Source: Candidatus Omnitrophota bacterium | Lineage (GTDB): Bacteria > Ratteibacteria > UBA8468 > B48-G9 > DTJG01 | Length of the DNA: 47,083 nt | Assembly (NCBI GenBank): GCA_023484085.1 | Contig: JAMDAS010000008.1 | Span: 35,946 to 83,028 of the forward strand | Reading direction: 5' to 3' | Part shown: positions 28,989 through 38,577 of the stretch, one piece after another | Layout: the number at the start of each line of letters is the position of its first letter | How positions within the stretch are numbered: the first letter of the stretch is position 1 | Position numbers and translations under genes: made by a program | Notes under the pieces: model-generated | Databases searched by the model: none | What the model saw: the letters and a program-made list of their open reading frames with translations, nothing else | Told to the model about the DNA's origin: nothing

Positions 28989-29615
28989 ATGTTATACAAA
29001 ACGTTCTTAGTATCGGCGCTGGCCGCTGTATTTGTGACGGGTGTATTTGCAGCTAAACAGATAAAGGTGGAAAAGAAAAACCTCATTGATAACCCGGGGT
29101 TTGAAAAGGTGGATGAGATAGTAATCGGTACCAACGATTATCTGCAGAGAACAAGAAAACAAGGATGCAATCTGGCGGATGGACCAATTGCTGTTCTTCC
29201 CAGTGAATGGGTCCTTCAGGGAAGCAGTGGAAAGATACGGGTGGTGGAAGGCAAACCGGGGAAAAATATCTATTCCGGAAAGCACGCACTTTTTATGAGT
29301 ACCAGCAAAGACACGCAAATGGATATTTATTCAGGTAGCTTTGTAGCCGGTCCAACATATATTATCAGTGTTTATGCTCGCGGCAAGGGTGCCATATACC
29401 TGCGAACTTATGAATACAAAAACACCACCGGTGGAGCATGTGTAGGTGCTCCCATGCAAACATTTAAGATATCCGATAACTGGACTAAATACGAATGGAT
29501 ATATAACAGACAAAACCCCGATGCAAAGTTTTTCAATGTTGTAGTTGGAGTAATGCCCGGGTCTAATGCATATTTAGACGATGTTGAGTTGCTGAAGAAA
29601 AATAATCTCAAATAA
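28989..29615 (+). CDS. Secreted CBM4/9-like carbohydrate-binding protein
   Basis: Signal peptide; 'NLIDNPGFEKVDE..', 'YIISVYARGKG', 'AYLDDVELLK'. Confidence 0.65.
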   Translation: MLYKTFLVSALAAVFVTGVFAAKQIKVEKKNLIDNPGFEKVDEIVIGTNDYLQRTRKQGCNLADGPIAVLPSEWVLQGSSGKIRVVEGKPGKNIYSGKHALFMSTSKDTQMDIYSGSFVAGPTYIISVYARGKGAIYLRTYEYKNTTGGACVGAPMQTFKISDNWTKYEWIYNRQNPDAKFFNVVVGVMPGSNAYLDDVELLKKNNLK

Positions 29616-29697
29616 TAGGAGAGTATAACAAACGGTTTCTTGTCTGTTTCAAAAGGATGAAAAGCAGTGTAATTGTTATGGAAAAAGAATAACTATC

Positions 29698-30843
29698 CTA
29701 TTTTTTATGCTGGGGGTCGGTTTCTCTTGTTTCTTTTACATTTTCTTTTTGTTTTGATGAAGCCTGAAGTTGGGAAAGCAGTTTATCATAAGATTTTCTA
29801 TTTAAAGGCAGCTCTATTTTTTTATTTTTCATCCCGGAATAAATTACAGAATTAATAAATTCTATAGCTTTTATTCCATCTTCTCCCGGACTTATAAGGG
29901 GTTCATTAAACAAAATTGCTCTGCAAAAATTTTGAATTATCACCTTATGTCCGGAGGGTAAATCAATAAGTTCTATTTTTTCTTTATTTATGTCTAACTT
30001 ATCCCACATTTTATCAGAAGCAAACATAAATTCAGTCAAACCTCTTGAAAATGAATAAAATTTTATCTCATTTGGGGTGTTTATCTCTAATTTACCTTTT
30101 TCCCCGACTATTTCAATGTGAAATCCTTCAGGAAATTCATTTGTCGTAGCATAGTAATATCCCCATGCTCCATTCTCATATTCAAGAAGCGCGGATGCTT
30201 CATCTTCAACCTCTATTTTATGAAATCTTGTCCGTACTTTTCCTTCAATCTTTTTGGGCATTCCTCCAAGAAGAATAAAAAGGTCTATGGTATGAGGAGA
30301 TTGGTTTATAAGAATGCCGCCACCTTCACCTGCCCATGTAGCCCGCCAGCTTCCACTATTATAATATGCCTGTGTCCTATACCATGAGTCTACGCATAAA
30401 GTTCTGTGTATGTCACCCAATTTCCCGCTTTTTGCAATATCTATCGCTGCCCGTATAAATGGTTCTGTTCTTCTTTGGTATACTATTGAAAAAGTTTTCC
30501 CGGTTTTTTTTGCTGTCGATACCATTTTATCCGCCTGGCTGACACTTACAGATATTGGTTTTTCTGTAAGAACATGAAGTCCGTTTTCCATTGCAAAAAC
30601 TGCTACCTCAGGATGAAAGTAATGAGGCGTAGCAATAATAATTGCATCTACAAGCCCGCTTCTTATAAGTTCTTTATAATCTGAAAAAAATTGAACAGCA
30701 AAATCTTTTCCTGCTTTTTCAGCAGCGGTTTTATTTGCATCACTGACTGCTGTCAGTTGCGCTTCAGGAATCTCTTTTACCATATTACAATGTGCTATAC
30801 CCATTCCACCAACACCGATAACACCTATTTTTACTTTTTCCAT
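29698..30843 (-). CDS. Gfo/Idh/MocA-family oxidoreductase
   Basis: 'KIGVIGVGGMGIAHCNM', 'VLTEKPISVSVSQADKM', 'YNSGSWRATWAGEGGGILINQSPHTID'. Confidence 0.9.
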   Translation of the reverse strand: MEKVKIGVIGVGGMGIAHCNMVKEIPEAQLTAVSDANKTAAEKAGKDFAVQFFSDYKELIRSGLVDAIIIATPHYFHPEVAVFAMENGLHVLTEKPISVSVSQADKMVSTAKKTGKTFSIVYQRRTEPFIRAAIDIAKSGKLGDIHRTLCVDSWYRTQAYYNSGSWRATWAGEGGGILINQSPHTIDLFILLGGMPKKIEGKVRTRFHKIEVEDEASALLEYENGAWGYYYATTNEFPEGFHIEIVGEKGKLEINTPNEIKFYSFSRGLTEFMFASDKMWDKLDINKEKIELIDLPSGHKVIIQNFCRAILFNEPLISPGEDGIKAIEFINSVIYSGMKNKKIELPLNRKSYDKLLSQLQASSKQKENVKETRETDPQHKK

Positions 30844-30915
30844 TTTTTATTTTTCTCCGTAAATATCTTAGTGAACCCCATCTGTGTACTACGCATAAAC
30901 AAAAAGAAGTTCACT

Positions 30916-30933
30916 TTTAATTTAGAAATTAAA
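30916..30933. promoter_or_regulatory. Perfect 8-2-8 inverted repeat upstream of the Gfo/Idh gene
   Basis: TTTAATTT-ag-AAATTAAA, downstream of a minus-strand TTGACA-N18-TAAAGT. Confidence 0.45.
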
Positions 30934-31214
30934 TTATTACTAAAACTTTAGCATATATTTTTACAAATTGTCAAAATTAAATGTAGTTTAAAAGACAGAA
31001 TGTCACCGCATACATAAATCGAAACCATATTTTCACTTGTCCGTAAACGGCTGCCAAAAAAGAAAATCTGAAAACACCCAGCGATGTTTTTCCTGATATG
31101 AAAAAAATTTCCATTTCCGTTCTTTCCGCAGAAGACCCACCAATTAAAGAATTTTTCTTTTTTTTAGTTTAATGATAATATTATTAAAAATAAAGTATTC
31201 ACCAATAAATAATT

Positions 31215-32057
31215 ATGCAACATATAATTACTGTACAACAAAACACGGAAAAAGTTTATAGTATACAATCTCAAAAACCGTATTTTGAAAACGATAAAAT
31301 TTTAATCTTCAATGAAGATATTTTAAAAATAACTGCTATCCCAGAAAATTCCATTGATTTAATTGTTACCTCACCACCTTACAATGTTGATATTCATTAC
31401 AATTCTCATGCAGATAATTTAACTTACGATGACTATTTGGAATTTACCCAAAAATGGATTAAAAAATGTTTTGTTTTAACAAAAAACGAAGGACGTTTTC
31501 TGTTAAATATACCTCTTGATAAAAATAAAGGTGGTCAAAAATCAGTTGGGGCTGATATTACACAAATTGCAAAAGATATTGGTTGGAAATATCACTCAAC
31601 AATTATTTGGAATGAGGGGAATATTTCTCGCCGCACTGCTTGGGGTTCATATATGTCTGCTTCGGCTCCTTATGTTATTGCTCCCGTGGAATTGATTTTA
31701 GTATTATATAAAGATAGTTGGAAAAAAACAGGTGGCAGCAGAAAAAACGATATTACAAAACAGGAATTTATGGATTGGACAAATGGAATTTGGACCTTTA
31801 CCGGTCAAAGCAAAAATGGAGCGGGTGGACATCCTGCAGCATTTCCAGTTGAATTACCAAAACGATGTATAAAATTATTTAGTTTTATTGATGATACAGT
31901 TTTAGACCCGTTTTTGGGAAGCGGATCAACACTTATTGCTTCATGTTTATATAATAGAAAGGGGATTGGTGTGGATATTGATAAAGATTATTGCAATATT
32001 GCAATAAGACGACTACAACAAGAAGCAAAAATGAATCAACCGGGTTTATTCAAATAA
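31215..32057 (+). CDS. Type II DNA methyltransferase (N6-A/N4-C, beta-class motif order)
   Basis: 'TSPPYNVDI' before 'VLDPFLGSGSTLIAS'. Confidence 0.9.
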   Translation: MQHIITVQQNTEKVYSIQSQKPYFENDKILIFNEDILKITAIPENSIDLIVTSPPYNVDIHYNSHADNLTYDDYLEFTQKWIKKCFVLTKNEGRFLLNIPLDKNKGGQKSVGADITQIAKDIGWKYHSTIIWNEGNISRRTAWGSYMSASAPYVIAPVELILVLYKDSWKKTGGSRKNDITKQEFMDWTNGIWTFTGQSKNGAGGHPAAFPVELPKRCIKLFSFIDDTVLDPFLGSGSTLIASCLYNRKGIGVDIDKDYCNIAIRRLQQEAKMNQPGLFK

Positions 32058-32061
32058 CATT

Positions 32062-32658
32062 ATGAAAAAAAAGAAGAATAATAATTTAGTTCAAACAGAT
32101 TTGCTGATTGAGTTTTTTAAGAAAAATCCAAACAGAGATATAAAGCATCCCGAAGCTGTTGATTGGATTGTAGCAACTTATAAAAGAAGAACAGGAAAAG
32201 TTTTTCGTGATCCCGATAGAGCAATTCGTCAATTATCCCAAAGCGGCTTTTTGATAAAAATTGCCAAGGGAATTTATAAATATGATCCCGATAAAGCATA
32301 TAAAAGAGAATTGGAAGATTTTACTGCCGCGCAAAAAGAAGCAATTCTAAAAAGGGATGGTTATAGATGCGTGATTTGTGGTAGAGGCGAAAAAGACGGT
32401 GTTGAATTACATGTTGATCACATAAAACCAAAAGATTTTGGCGGTGAAGCAACAATTGAAAATGGTCAAACTTTATGCTCCCAACATAATTTTATAAAAA
32501 AGAATCTTAAACAAACTGAAACGGGCAAAAAAATGTTTATTCGTCTTTATGAATTAGCAAAGAGTGAAAATAACGAGGAATTAAAAAAGTTTTGCTCAGA
32601 TGTTTTAGAAACTTACGAAAAACATAACATTAACAGTCATATTGTTTGGGAAAAATAA
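32062..32658 (+). CDS. HNH endonuclease, probable cognate restriction enzyme
   Basis: 'GYRCVICGRG...ELHVDHIKPKDFGGEATIENGQTLCSQHNFIK'; starts 4 nt after the MTase stop. Confidence 0.85.
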   Translation: MKKKKNNNLVQTDLLIEFFKKNPNRDIKHPEAVDWIVATYKRRTGKVFRDPDRAIRQLSQSGFLIKIAKGIYKYDPDKAYKRELEDFTAAQKEAILKRDGYRCVICGRGEKDGVELHVDHIKPKDFGGEATIENGQTLCSQHNFIKKNLKQTETGKKMFIRLYELAKSENNEELKKFCSDVLETYEKHNINSHIVWEK

Positions 32659-32682
32659 TTTCCTCTTTTTTAATAAAATCAA

Positions 32683-33798
32683 TTAAATATGGTCTAATGG
32701 CCAGACGAAGATTTCAAGAGGTAATACGTTTTTCAGTATTTTAAAAGAAGGTCCGCCAGTTGAAAACCAGTCAGGTGAAGAAAAAAGCAGTCTCACCATT
32801 TCCTGTTCAGTCAGGTATACATGGTTTTCTCCTTTACCTTCCTCAATCTGAATTTTTCCATTTGAATTTTTTACTATAACAGATTCTCCTTCCTTAATAG
32901 AAAATGTAATTTCCTGCTGGTTATCAAGTCTGTCTTTAAATTTTTCTCTATAAGTTTGAAGAATATCTTTAAGACTGATGATTTTTATCATACCTGCTGA
33001 AATTTTATTATGCCACCATGACGTAATCTGTAAAATTTCAGCAGGTATAAGAGAATATGATGGAAAGTGCATGAGAAATTTTCCCGTTCCGAATCTTTTG
33101 TTTAAATATTTAAGTATTCCCAAAATTATACATGGACTGCCTCCATATTCCGCCACAAATTCTCCTTGTATTGATATATATCCAAACCCATCTTTTTTTA
33201 GGGCATAATATGTTGAAAATCCCTGTCTTGTTAAAATCCCGGCAAATTCCTCTTTACTTCTTTCCTTTCTAATAGAGTGTTTATTATAGCTTTCAATAAT
33301 TTTTTTAAGAATTTCTTTTTCACCTGAATATCTTTTGGCATGGGCAGGCTCTATCTTCAGTTTTTCAAAACCGCGTGCAGAAATACAAATTTCAACGACG
33401 CTATCCCCTGCGTTTTCATAGCCAAAATTTTTGTATCTGTGTCTGTCCCCCCATAAAATAGAGACCGGGTATTTTTCTCTTTTCATCTGTTCTATTACTG
33501 CATTCATTAAAGTACTCATATAACCTTTCCCTCTATGTTCATATAAAGTAGAAACCCCTCCAATACCTCCCACCTTTATTTTCACGCCGTTAATCAGTAA
33601 TTTCAGGGGAAAGAGTCTTACGAGAGAAGCAATTCTGCCGTCCTCTTTTATTATGAAAGTGTTTTCATATTGAATGGTATCTTTTGTCCATACATGCGGG
33701 TAATTGTTCGGGAAAAAATTATATGAGTGTCCATATGCCTCCTCAAGAAATCTTTGAATCTCATCATACCCGGTTTTTTTTGCTCTTAATGTCTTCAT
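32683..33798 (-). CDS. GNAT-family N-acetyltransferase (Eis-like)
   Basis: 'IKVGGIGGVSTLYEHRGKGYMSTLMNAVIEQMK'. Confidence 0.75.
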   Translation of the reverse strand: MKTLRAKKTGYDEIQRFLEEAYGHSYNFFPNNYPHVWTKDTIQYENTFIIKEDGRIASLVRLFPLKLLINGVKIKVGGIGGVSTLYEHRGKGYMSTLMNAVIEQMKREKYPVSILWGDRHRYKNFGYENAGDSVVEICISARGFEKLKIEPAHAKRYSGEKEILKKIIESYNKHSIRKERSKEEFAGILTRQGFSTYYALKKDGFGYISIQGEFVAEYGGSPCIILGILKYLNKRFGTGKFLMHFPSYSLIPAEILQITSWWHNKISAGMIKIISLKDILQTYREKFKDRLDNQQEITFSIKEGESVIVKNSNGKIQIEEGKGENHVYLTEQEMVRLLFSSPDWFSTGGPSFKILKNVLPLEIFVWPLDHI

Positions 33799-33852
33799 TT
33801 TGTGTATTTTAGCACAAGCTAAGATATATGTTCAAAAATTCAGGCAGGATGT

Positions 33853-33904
33853 ATCCTTGACAGAAGGATGAATATATTATAAATTATCCTTATTTAAAGG
33901 ATAA
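33853..33904 (+). promoter_or_regulatory. Promoter with two related dyads upstream of the ADH-rib block
   Basis: ATCCTT-gacag-AAGGAT (33853-33869, overlapping TTGACA) and TTATCCTT-attta-AAGGATAA (33884-33904). Confidence 0.65.
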
Positions 33905-34082
33905 ACATAATAAATAAAAATTTATTAAAAAACATACTTACATCTAACAAGGAATTTATTTTACAACGTACCGGGAAAAAAGTCATAAAAAGAGAAGAAA
34001 TTGTTTTTGAACTTTATCCCAATTTTGTAAATAAAAATAACACAATATTTTTATATAAAATCCAATCAACAAGGGGTATAAA

Positions 34083-35132
34083 ATGAAAGCGGCTATATTT
34101 TATGGAATTGAAAACATTAAAACTGAAGAGAAAGAAAAACCAAAATGCGGGGAAAAAGAGGTTCTTGTAAAAGTTGCCTTCTGCGCTATCTGCGGGACAG
34201 ACGTCCGGATATTTTTTTCCGGGCATAAAAAGGTTATACCTCCTGCTGTTATCGGGCATGAAATAACAGGGGAAGTCAGTGAAATAGGAAAAGGATTAAG
34301 TGATATAGACCTGAAAATCGGGGATAAGATTGTCCTTGTTACATCTATTGGATGTGGTAAGTGCCCATTATGTAAAAAGGGATTTTACAACCTGTGCCCT
34401 GATACAAAAGCAATAGGTTATTTTTATTCCGGGGGATATGCTGAATATGTCACAATACCCGAACCTGCTGTTCAACAAAAAGCATGGGTCAAACTTCCTT
34501 CTAACGTGTCTCTTCTTGAAGGTGCGCTTATAGAACCTTTATCCTGTGTAATAAATGGTCAGAATTATCTTGACATAGAAAAGGGGGATACAGTCGTCAT
34601 CTATGGCGGAGGCCCCATTGGATTAATGCATGCCGTTATTGCCCGGGCAAAAGAAGCAGAAAATATTATTATTATTGACCCTAATTTTCAAAGACTTGAA
34701 TCATTTGCAAAAAAATTTGAAGGACTGATTCTTCTTGACCCTAAAAAAGAAAACATTAAAGAAAAGATAAAATCCATTACTTCAGGTTTTGGAGCAGAAG
34801 TGGTTATTACTGCTGCCCCTGCCAAAGAAGCCCAAATGGAAGCATTGGAAATAATTGCGCAAAAAGGAAGAATAAGTTTTTTCGGTGGTTTGCCAAAGGA
34901 TAATTCCAATATCACAATTGATTCCAACAAAATTCACTACAATGAAATTTCTGTTTTTGGTTCATTTGCCTCCAACAGGGTTTCTTTTGTCCAGTCTGCA
35001 GAACTTATAAGCCAGCGAAAGATTGCCCCTGAAAAATTTATTACTGAGGTTATCCCTTTGGAAGATATTGAAAAAGGAATAAGAAAAGTCCGGGCAGGAG
35101 AAGCTCTGAAAATTGTAGTAAAAATATCATAA
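34083..35132 (+). CDS. Zinc-dependent medium-chain dehydrogenase (sorbitol/threonine DH-like)
   Basis: 'CAICGTDVRIF', 'GHEITGEV', 'GCGKCPLCKKGFYNLC', 'VVIYGGGPIGLMH'. Confidence 0.88.
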   Translation: MKAAIFYGIENIKTEEKEKPKCGEKEVLVKVAFCAICGTDVRIFFSGHKKVIPPAVIGHEITGEVSEIGKGLSDIDLKIGDKIVLVTSIGCGKCPLCKKGFYNLCPDTKAIGYFYSGGYAEYVTIPEPAVQQKAWVKLPSNVSLLEGALIEPLSCVINGQNYLDIEKGDTVVIYGGGPIGLMHAVIARAKEAENIIIIDPNFQRLESFAKKFEGLILLDPKKENIKEKIKSITSGFGAEVVITAAPAKEAQMEALEIIAQKGRISFFGGLPKDNSNITIDSNKIHYNEISVFGSFASNRVSFVQSAELISQRKIAPEKFITEVIPLEDIEKGIRKVRAGEALKIVVKIS

Positions 35133-35135
35133 AAT

Positions 35136-36257
35136 ATGAAAGAAAACGTCCATGTCCATTATCTAAAAAGAACACTCCTTCTGGCAAAAAAGGGGTTGGG
35201 ACTTGTAAGCCCTAATCCTATGGTGGGGGCTTTAATTGTTCGGGGCAATAAAGTTGTTGGCTCCGGTTTTCATGAGTTTTTTGGCGGACCGCATGCAGAA
35301 GTAAATGCGATAAACATGGCAGGAGAGAAAGCAAAAGGTGCAAGACTATATATAAATCTTGAACCATGCTGCCATTGGGGAAAAACCCCTCCCTGTACTG
35401 ATGTGATAATCCGCTCAGGGATTAATGAAGTTGTTGCATGTATGGAGGACCCGAATCCACTCGTATCAGGAAAAGGATTTGGGATTCTTAAAAAAAATGG
35501 AATTAAGGTGCAGCAGGGGTTTTTATTGGAAGAGGCACATAGATTAAATGAAAGTTATCTTGTTCATGTAAAAAAGAAAAGATCTTTTATAACTTTAAAA
35601 TGGGCAATGACGTTAGATGGGAAAATTGCAGACATGTATGGTTTTTCAAGTTGGATAACAAATGAAAATGCAAGACTATATGCCAAAAATTTAAGATTTG
35701 AATATGATGGAATACTTGTGGGAATAAACACCATTGAAAGAGACAATCCGTTTTTGGATTATATTAGTCCTCAATTCCAGGTAAAAAAGGAGATTATTAA
35801 AAGAAAAACGTGGACAAAAATAATTTTGGACGGCAGTTTAAAAACAAAACCGGATGCAAATATATTTAAAAATGAAATGAGTAAGATTATTATTTTTACT
35901 TCAAACAACAATAATGCTGAACAAAAAAAATATTCGCCCAATACAGAGGTTGTTGCCGTACATTTAGAAAATGGAAAATTAAAAATAGAAGAAGTCATAA
36001 ATGAGGTTTATCAAAGAAACATTGGTAAAATTCTTGTTGAGGGTGGAACAAAAATATTAACGTCATTCTGGGAAAAAAATTTCAGGGATAATATGTATAT
36101 ATTTATAGGGAATAAAATAATAGGGGGGAATGCAACGTTTCCACCTATAGATGGAGAGGTGGTAAAATCCCTTACAGAAGAGCAGGATATTGAAATTGAA
36201 GAGGTAAAAGAAATAAATGGAAACGTTTTGTTGTTATGCCGGGCAAAAAACAATTAA
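35136..36257 (+). CDS. ribD: Bifunctional riboflavin deaminase/reductase
   Basis: 'SPNPMVGALIV', 'GGPHAEVNAI', 'EPCCHWGKTPPC'. Confidence 0.93.
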   Translation: MKENVHVHYLKRTLLLAKKGLGLVSPNPMVGALIVRGNKVVGSGFHEFFGGPHAEVNAINMAGEKAKGARLYINLEPCCHWGKTPPCTDVIIRSGINEVVACMEDPNPLVSGKGFGILKKNGIKVQQGFLLEEAHRLNESYLVHVKKKRSFITLKWAMTLDGKIADMYGFSSWITNENARLYAKNLRFEYDGILVGINTIERDNPFLDYISPQFQVKKEIIKRKTWTKIILDGSLKTKPDANIFKNEMSKIIIFTSNNNNAEQKKYSPNTEVVAVHLENGKLKIEEVINEVYQRNIGKILVEGGTKILTSFWEKNFRDNMYIFIGNKIIGGNATFPPIDGEVVKSLTEEQDIEIEEVKEINGNVLLLCRAKNN

Positions 36258-36259
36258 AT

Positions 36260-36880
36260 ATGTTTACGGGAATAATTGAGGAAGTTGGCAGGATTACGGG
36301 AAGAAAGTATTCAGGCGGGAATATGGTTGTATCTATTCTCGGGGAAAAAATTTTTGAAGACATAAAAACAGGGGATAGCATAAGTGTAAACGGAGTCTGC
36401 CTGACGGTTGAAAAGCTCGTAAATAAAACTTTTACTGCAACGGTTTCTCCTGAAACCCTGTCAAGAACAAATTTAGGCGGGCGTACCTCTGATTCTGTAA
36501 ATCTTGAAAGGGCGCTGAAATACGGGGATAGGGTAGGGGGGCATTTTTTATCCGGGCATGTTGATTTTCAGACAAAAATTCTGACTCTGGATTTTAATGG
36601 GAAAACAGGTACAATAAAAATTTTTATACCGGCAGGTTATAGAAAATATCTATTTCCAAAATCTTCAATAGGAATAGATGGAATCTCACTGACAGTTGCA
36701 GAAATAAAAGCAGATTATATTATAATATGGATAATTCCGCATACTTTGGACAGGACAAATATTTTTACTAAAAAAGCAGGTGATACAGTAAACGTGGAAA
36801 TAGACATGACTGTAAAAGCCATTGCTAAAACCAAACTTGAACATGAAAACAGAAAAATATCAAAATCCGCGTATCTCTGA
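36260..36880 (+). CDS. ribE: Riboflavin synthase alpha subunit
   Basis: 'MFTGIIEEVG', 'SVNGVCLTV', 'GGHFLSGHVD'; start trimmed from 36236 to the canonical MFTGI. Confidence 0.93.
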   Translation: MFTGIIEEVGRITGRKYSGGNMVVSILGEKIFEDIKTGDSISVNGVCLTVEKLVNKTFTATVSPETLSRTNLGGRTSDSVNLERALKYGDRVGGHFLSGHVDFQTKILTLDFNGKTGTIKIFIPAGYRKYLFPKSSIGIDGISLTVAEIKADYIIIWIIPHTLDRTNIFTKKAGDTVNVEIDMTVKAIAKTKLEHENRKISKSAYL

Positions 36881-38093
36881 AAATAGTTTTTCTTTCATTG
36901 AAGAAGCTATTGAAGAATTCAAAAAAGGAAATTTTATTATTATCGTTGATGATGAAAAACGGGAAAATGAAGGTGACCTTGTTTTACCAGCGGAGGCAGT
37001 AACATCCCAAAAAATAAATTTTATGTCAAAATTTGCAAGGGGTCTTATCTGTGTTGCGTTAACCCATGAAAGAATTGAAGAATTGGAACTTGAACCTATG
37101 GTTGATGAAAATACGGCTCTTCATAAAACTGATTTTACAGTTTCAGTTGATGCAAAAAATGGGACAACGACAGGTATTTCCGCCTATGACAGGGCTAAAA
37201 CAATAAAGTCACTGATTGGGACCAAAACAAAGCCTGAAGACATTGCAAAACCCGGTCATGTATTTCCGATTGCTGCAAAACCAGGCGGCGTCCTGGTGCG
37301 GGCAGGCCACACAGAAGCCTCGGTTGACATGGCAAGGCTTTCAGGCTTATATCCTGCAGGCGTTATCTGTGAAATTATGTCAGGGAATGGTAAAATGGCA
37401 AAACTGCCTGAACTAATCAGGCTATCAAAAAAACATGGAATAAAAATCATTACCATAGCAGACCTGATTCAGTACAGGAGAAAAAGCGAAAAATTAATTG
37501 AAAGGGTCCTGGACGTAAATTTACCAACGGATATTGGAGAATTCAGGATTTTTCTTTACAGGGATATAATAGAAAACAGTTATAATATTGCTCTTACAAA
37601 AGGACAATTTCCTTTGGAAAAAAATGATTTATCCGTACTTGTTAGAATGCACTCCCAGTGTCTGACAGGGGATATATTCCATTCACTTAAATGTGATTGC
37701 GGTGAACAATTGCATAAGTCCCTTTCAATTATTTCAAAAGAGGGCGGGATTCTTGTATATCTTCCGCAGGAGGGAAGAGGAATAGGTATTGTTGATAAAC
37801 TTAGAGCTTACCAGCTTCAGGAGAAAGAAAATCTTGATACGGTTGAAGCAAACATCCGTCTCGGGTATCCTGATGATTTGAGAGATTATGGTATAGGAGC
37901 GCAAATTCTTTTGGACCTCGGGGTAAAAAAGCTCAAACTTCTTACGAACAATCCACGTAAAATCATCGGGCTGGAAGGATATGGGCTTGAAATCGTTAAA
38001 AGAGTTCCAATTGAAATGGAACCTAATCCGTATTCAAAAAAATATTTAAGCACAAAAAAGAAAAAAATGAAACACTTACTGAAAAAAGTATAG
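36843..38093 (+). CDS. ribBA: DHBP synthase/GTP cyclohydrolase II
   Basis: 'VDDEKRENEGDL', 'HSQCLTGDIFHSLKCDCGEQL', 'QEGRGIGI'; ATG at 36843 preferred over the TTG track start. Confidence 0.93.
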   Translation: MKTEKYQNPRISENSFSFIEEAIEEFKKGNFIIIVDDEKRENEGDLVLPAEAVTSQKINFMSKFARGLICVALTHERIEELELEPMVDENTALHKTDFTVSVDAKNGTTTGISAYDRAKTIKSLIGTKTKPEDIAKPGHVFPIAAKPGGVLVRAGHTEASVDMARLSGLYPAGVICEIMSGNGKMAKLPELIRLSKKHGIKIITIADLIQYRRKSEKLIERVLDVNLPTDIGEFRIFLYRDIIENSYNIALTKGQFPLEKNDLSVLVRMHSQCLTGDIFHSLKCDCGEQLHKSLSIISKEGGILVYLPQEGRGIGIVDKLRAYQLQEKENLDTVEANIRLGYPDDLRDYGIGAQILLDLGVKKLKLLTNNPRKIIGLEGYGLEIVKRVPIEMEPNPYSKKYLSTKKKKMKHLLKKV

Positions 38094-38112
38094 GAAAAAT
38101 TAGGGGGGAAAA

Positions 38113-38577
38113 ATGAATATATATGAAGGGAATCTTTTGGCAGAAGGTAAAAAAATAGGGATTGTAATAAGCAGGTTTCATGAATTGCTCACGAAAAATC
38201 TTTTAGATGGTGCGGTTGACTGTATAAAAAGACATGGCGGAAAAGAAAATGATATTGATGTGGCATGGGTCCCGGGTACGATGGAAATACCATTTGCAGC
38301 CCAAAAAATGGTATCATTGAAAAAATATGATGGGCTGATATGTCTTTCCATAATCATAAGGGGAGCGACCCCGCATGCTGAATATATCGCGGGACAGATT
38401 AACAGGTTTCTCGGGCATATAAATGTTGAAGCACGTATTCCGGTGACAGGCGGGATTATTATAGCCGAAAACATTGAACAGGCAACAGAAAGATCAGGGA
38501 CAAAAATGGGAAACAAGGGATGGCAGGCCGCCTTATCCCTGATTGAAATGATTAATCTTAACGGCGTCCTTAAATGA
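38113..38577 (+). CDS. ribH: 6,7-dimethyl-8-ribityllumazine synthase
   Basis: 'VVPGTMEIPFAAQ'-type motif 'WVPGTMEIPFAAQKM', 'GATPHAEYIA'. Confidence 0.93.
   Translation: MNIYEGNLLAEGKKIGIVISRFHELLTKNLLDGAVDCIKRHGGKENDIDVAWVPGTMEIPFAAQKMVSLKKYDGLICLSIIIRGATPHAEYIAGQINRFLGHINVEARIPVTGGIIIAENIEQATERSGTKMGNKGWQAALSLIEMINLNGVLK

Noticed and set aside
29614-29702. AATAGGAGAGT...ACTATCCTATT plus T-run as a terminator between convergent genes
   Set aside because: Arms match 10/11 but the loop is ~67 nt; too weak to call without folding.
31030-31170. Short coding-like stretch 'LKTPSDVFPDMKKISISVLSAEDPPIKEF' before the MTase
   Set aside because: Too short and no start context; cannot be told from chance in AT-rich DNA.
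33907-34083. Open frame in the ADH leader ('NILTSNKEFILQRTGKKVIKREEIVFELYPNFVNKNN...' ending at the ADH start)
   Set aside because: No ATG/GTG/TTG start and no recognisable family; may be a relic, but unsupported.
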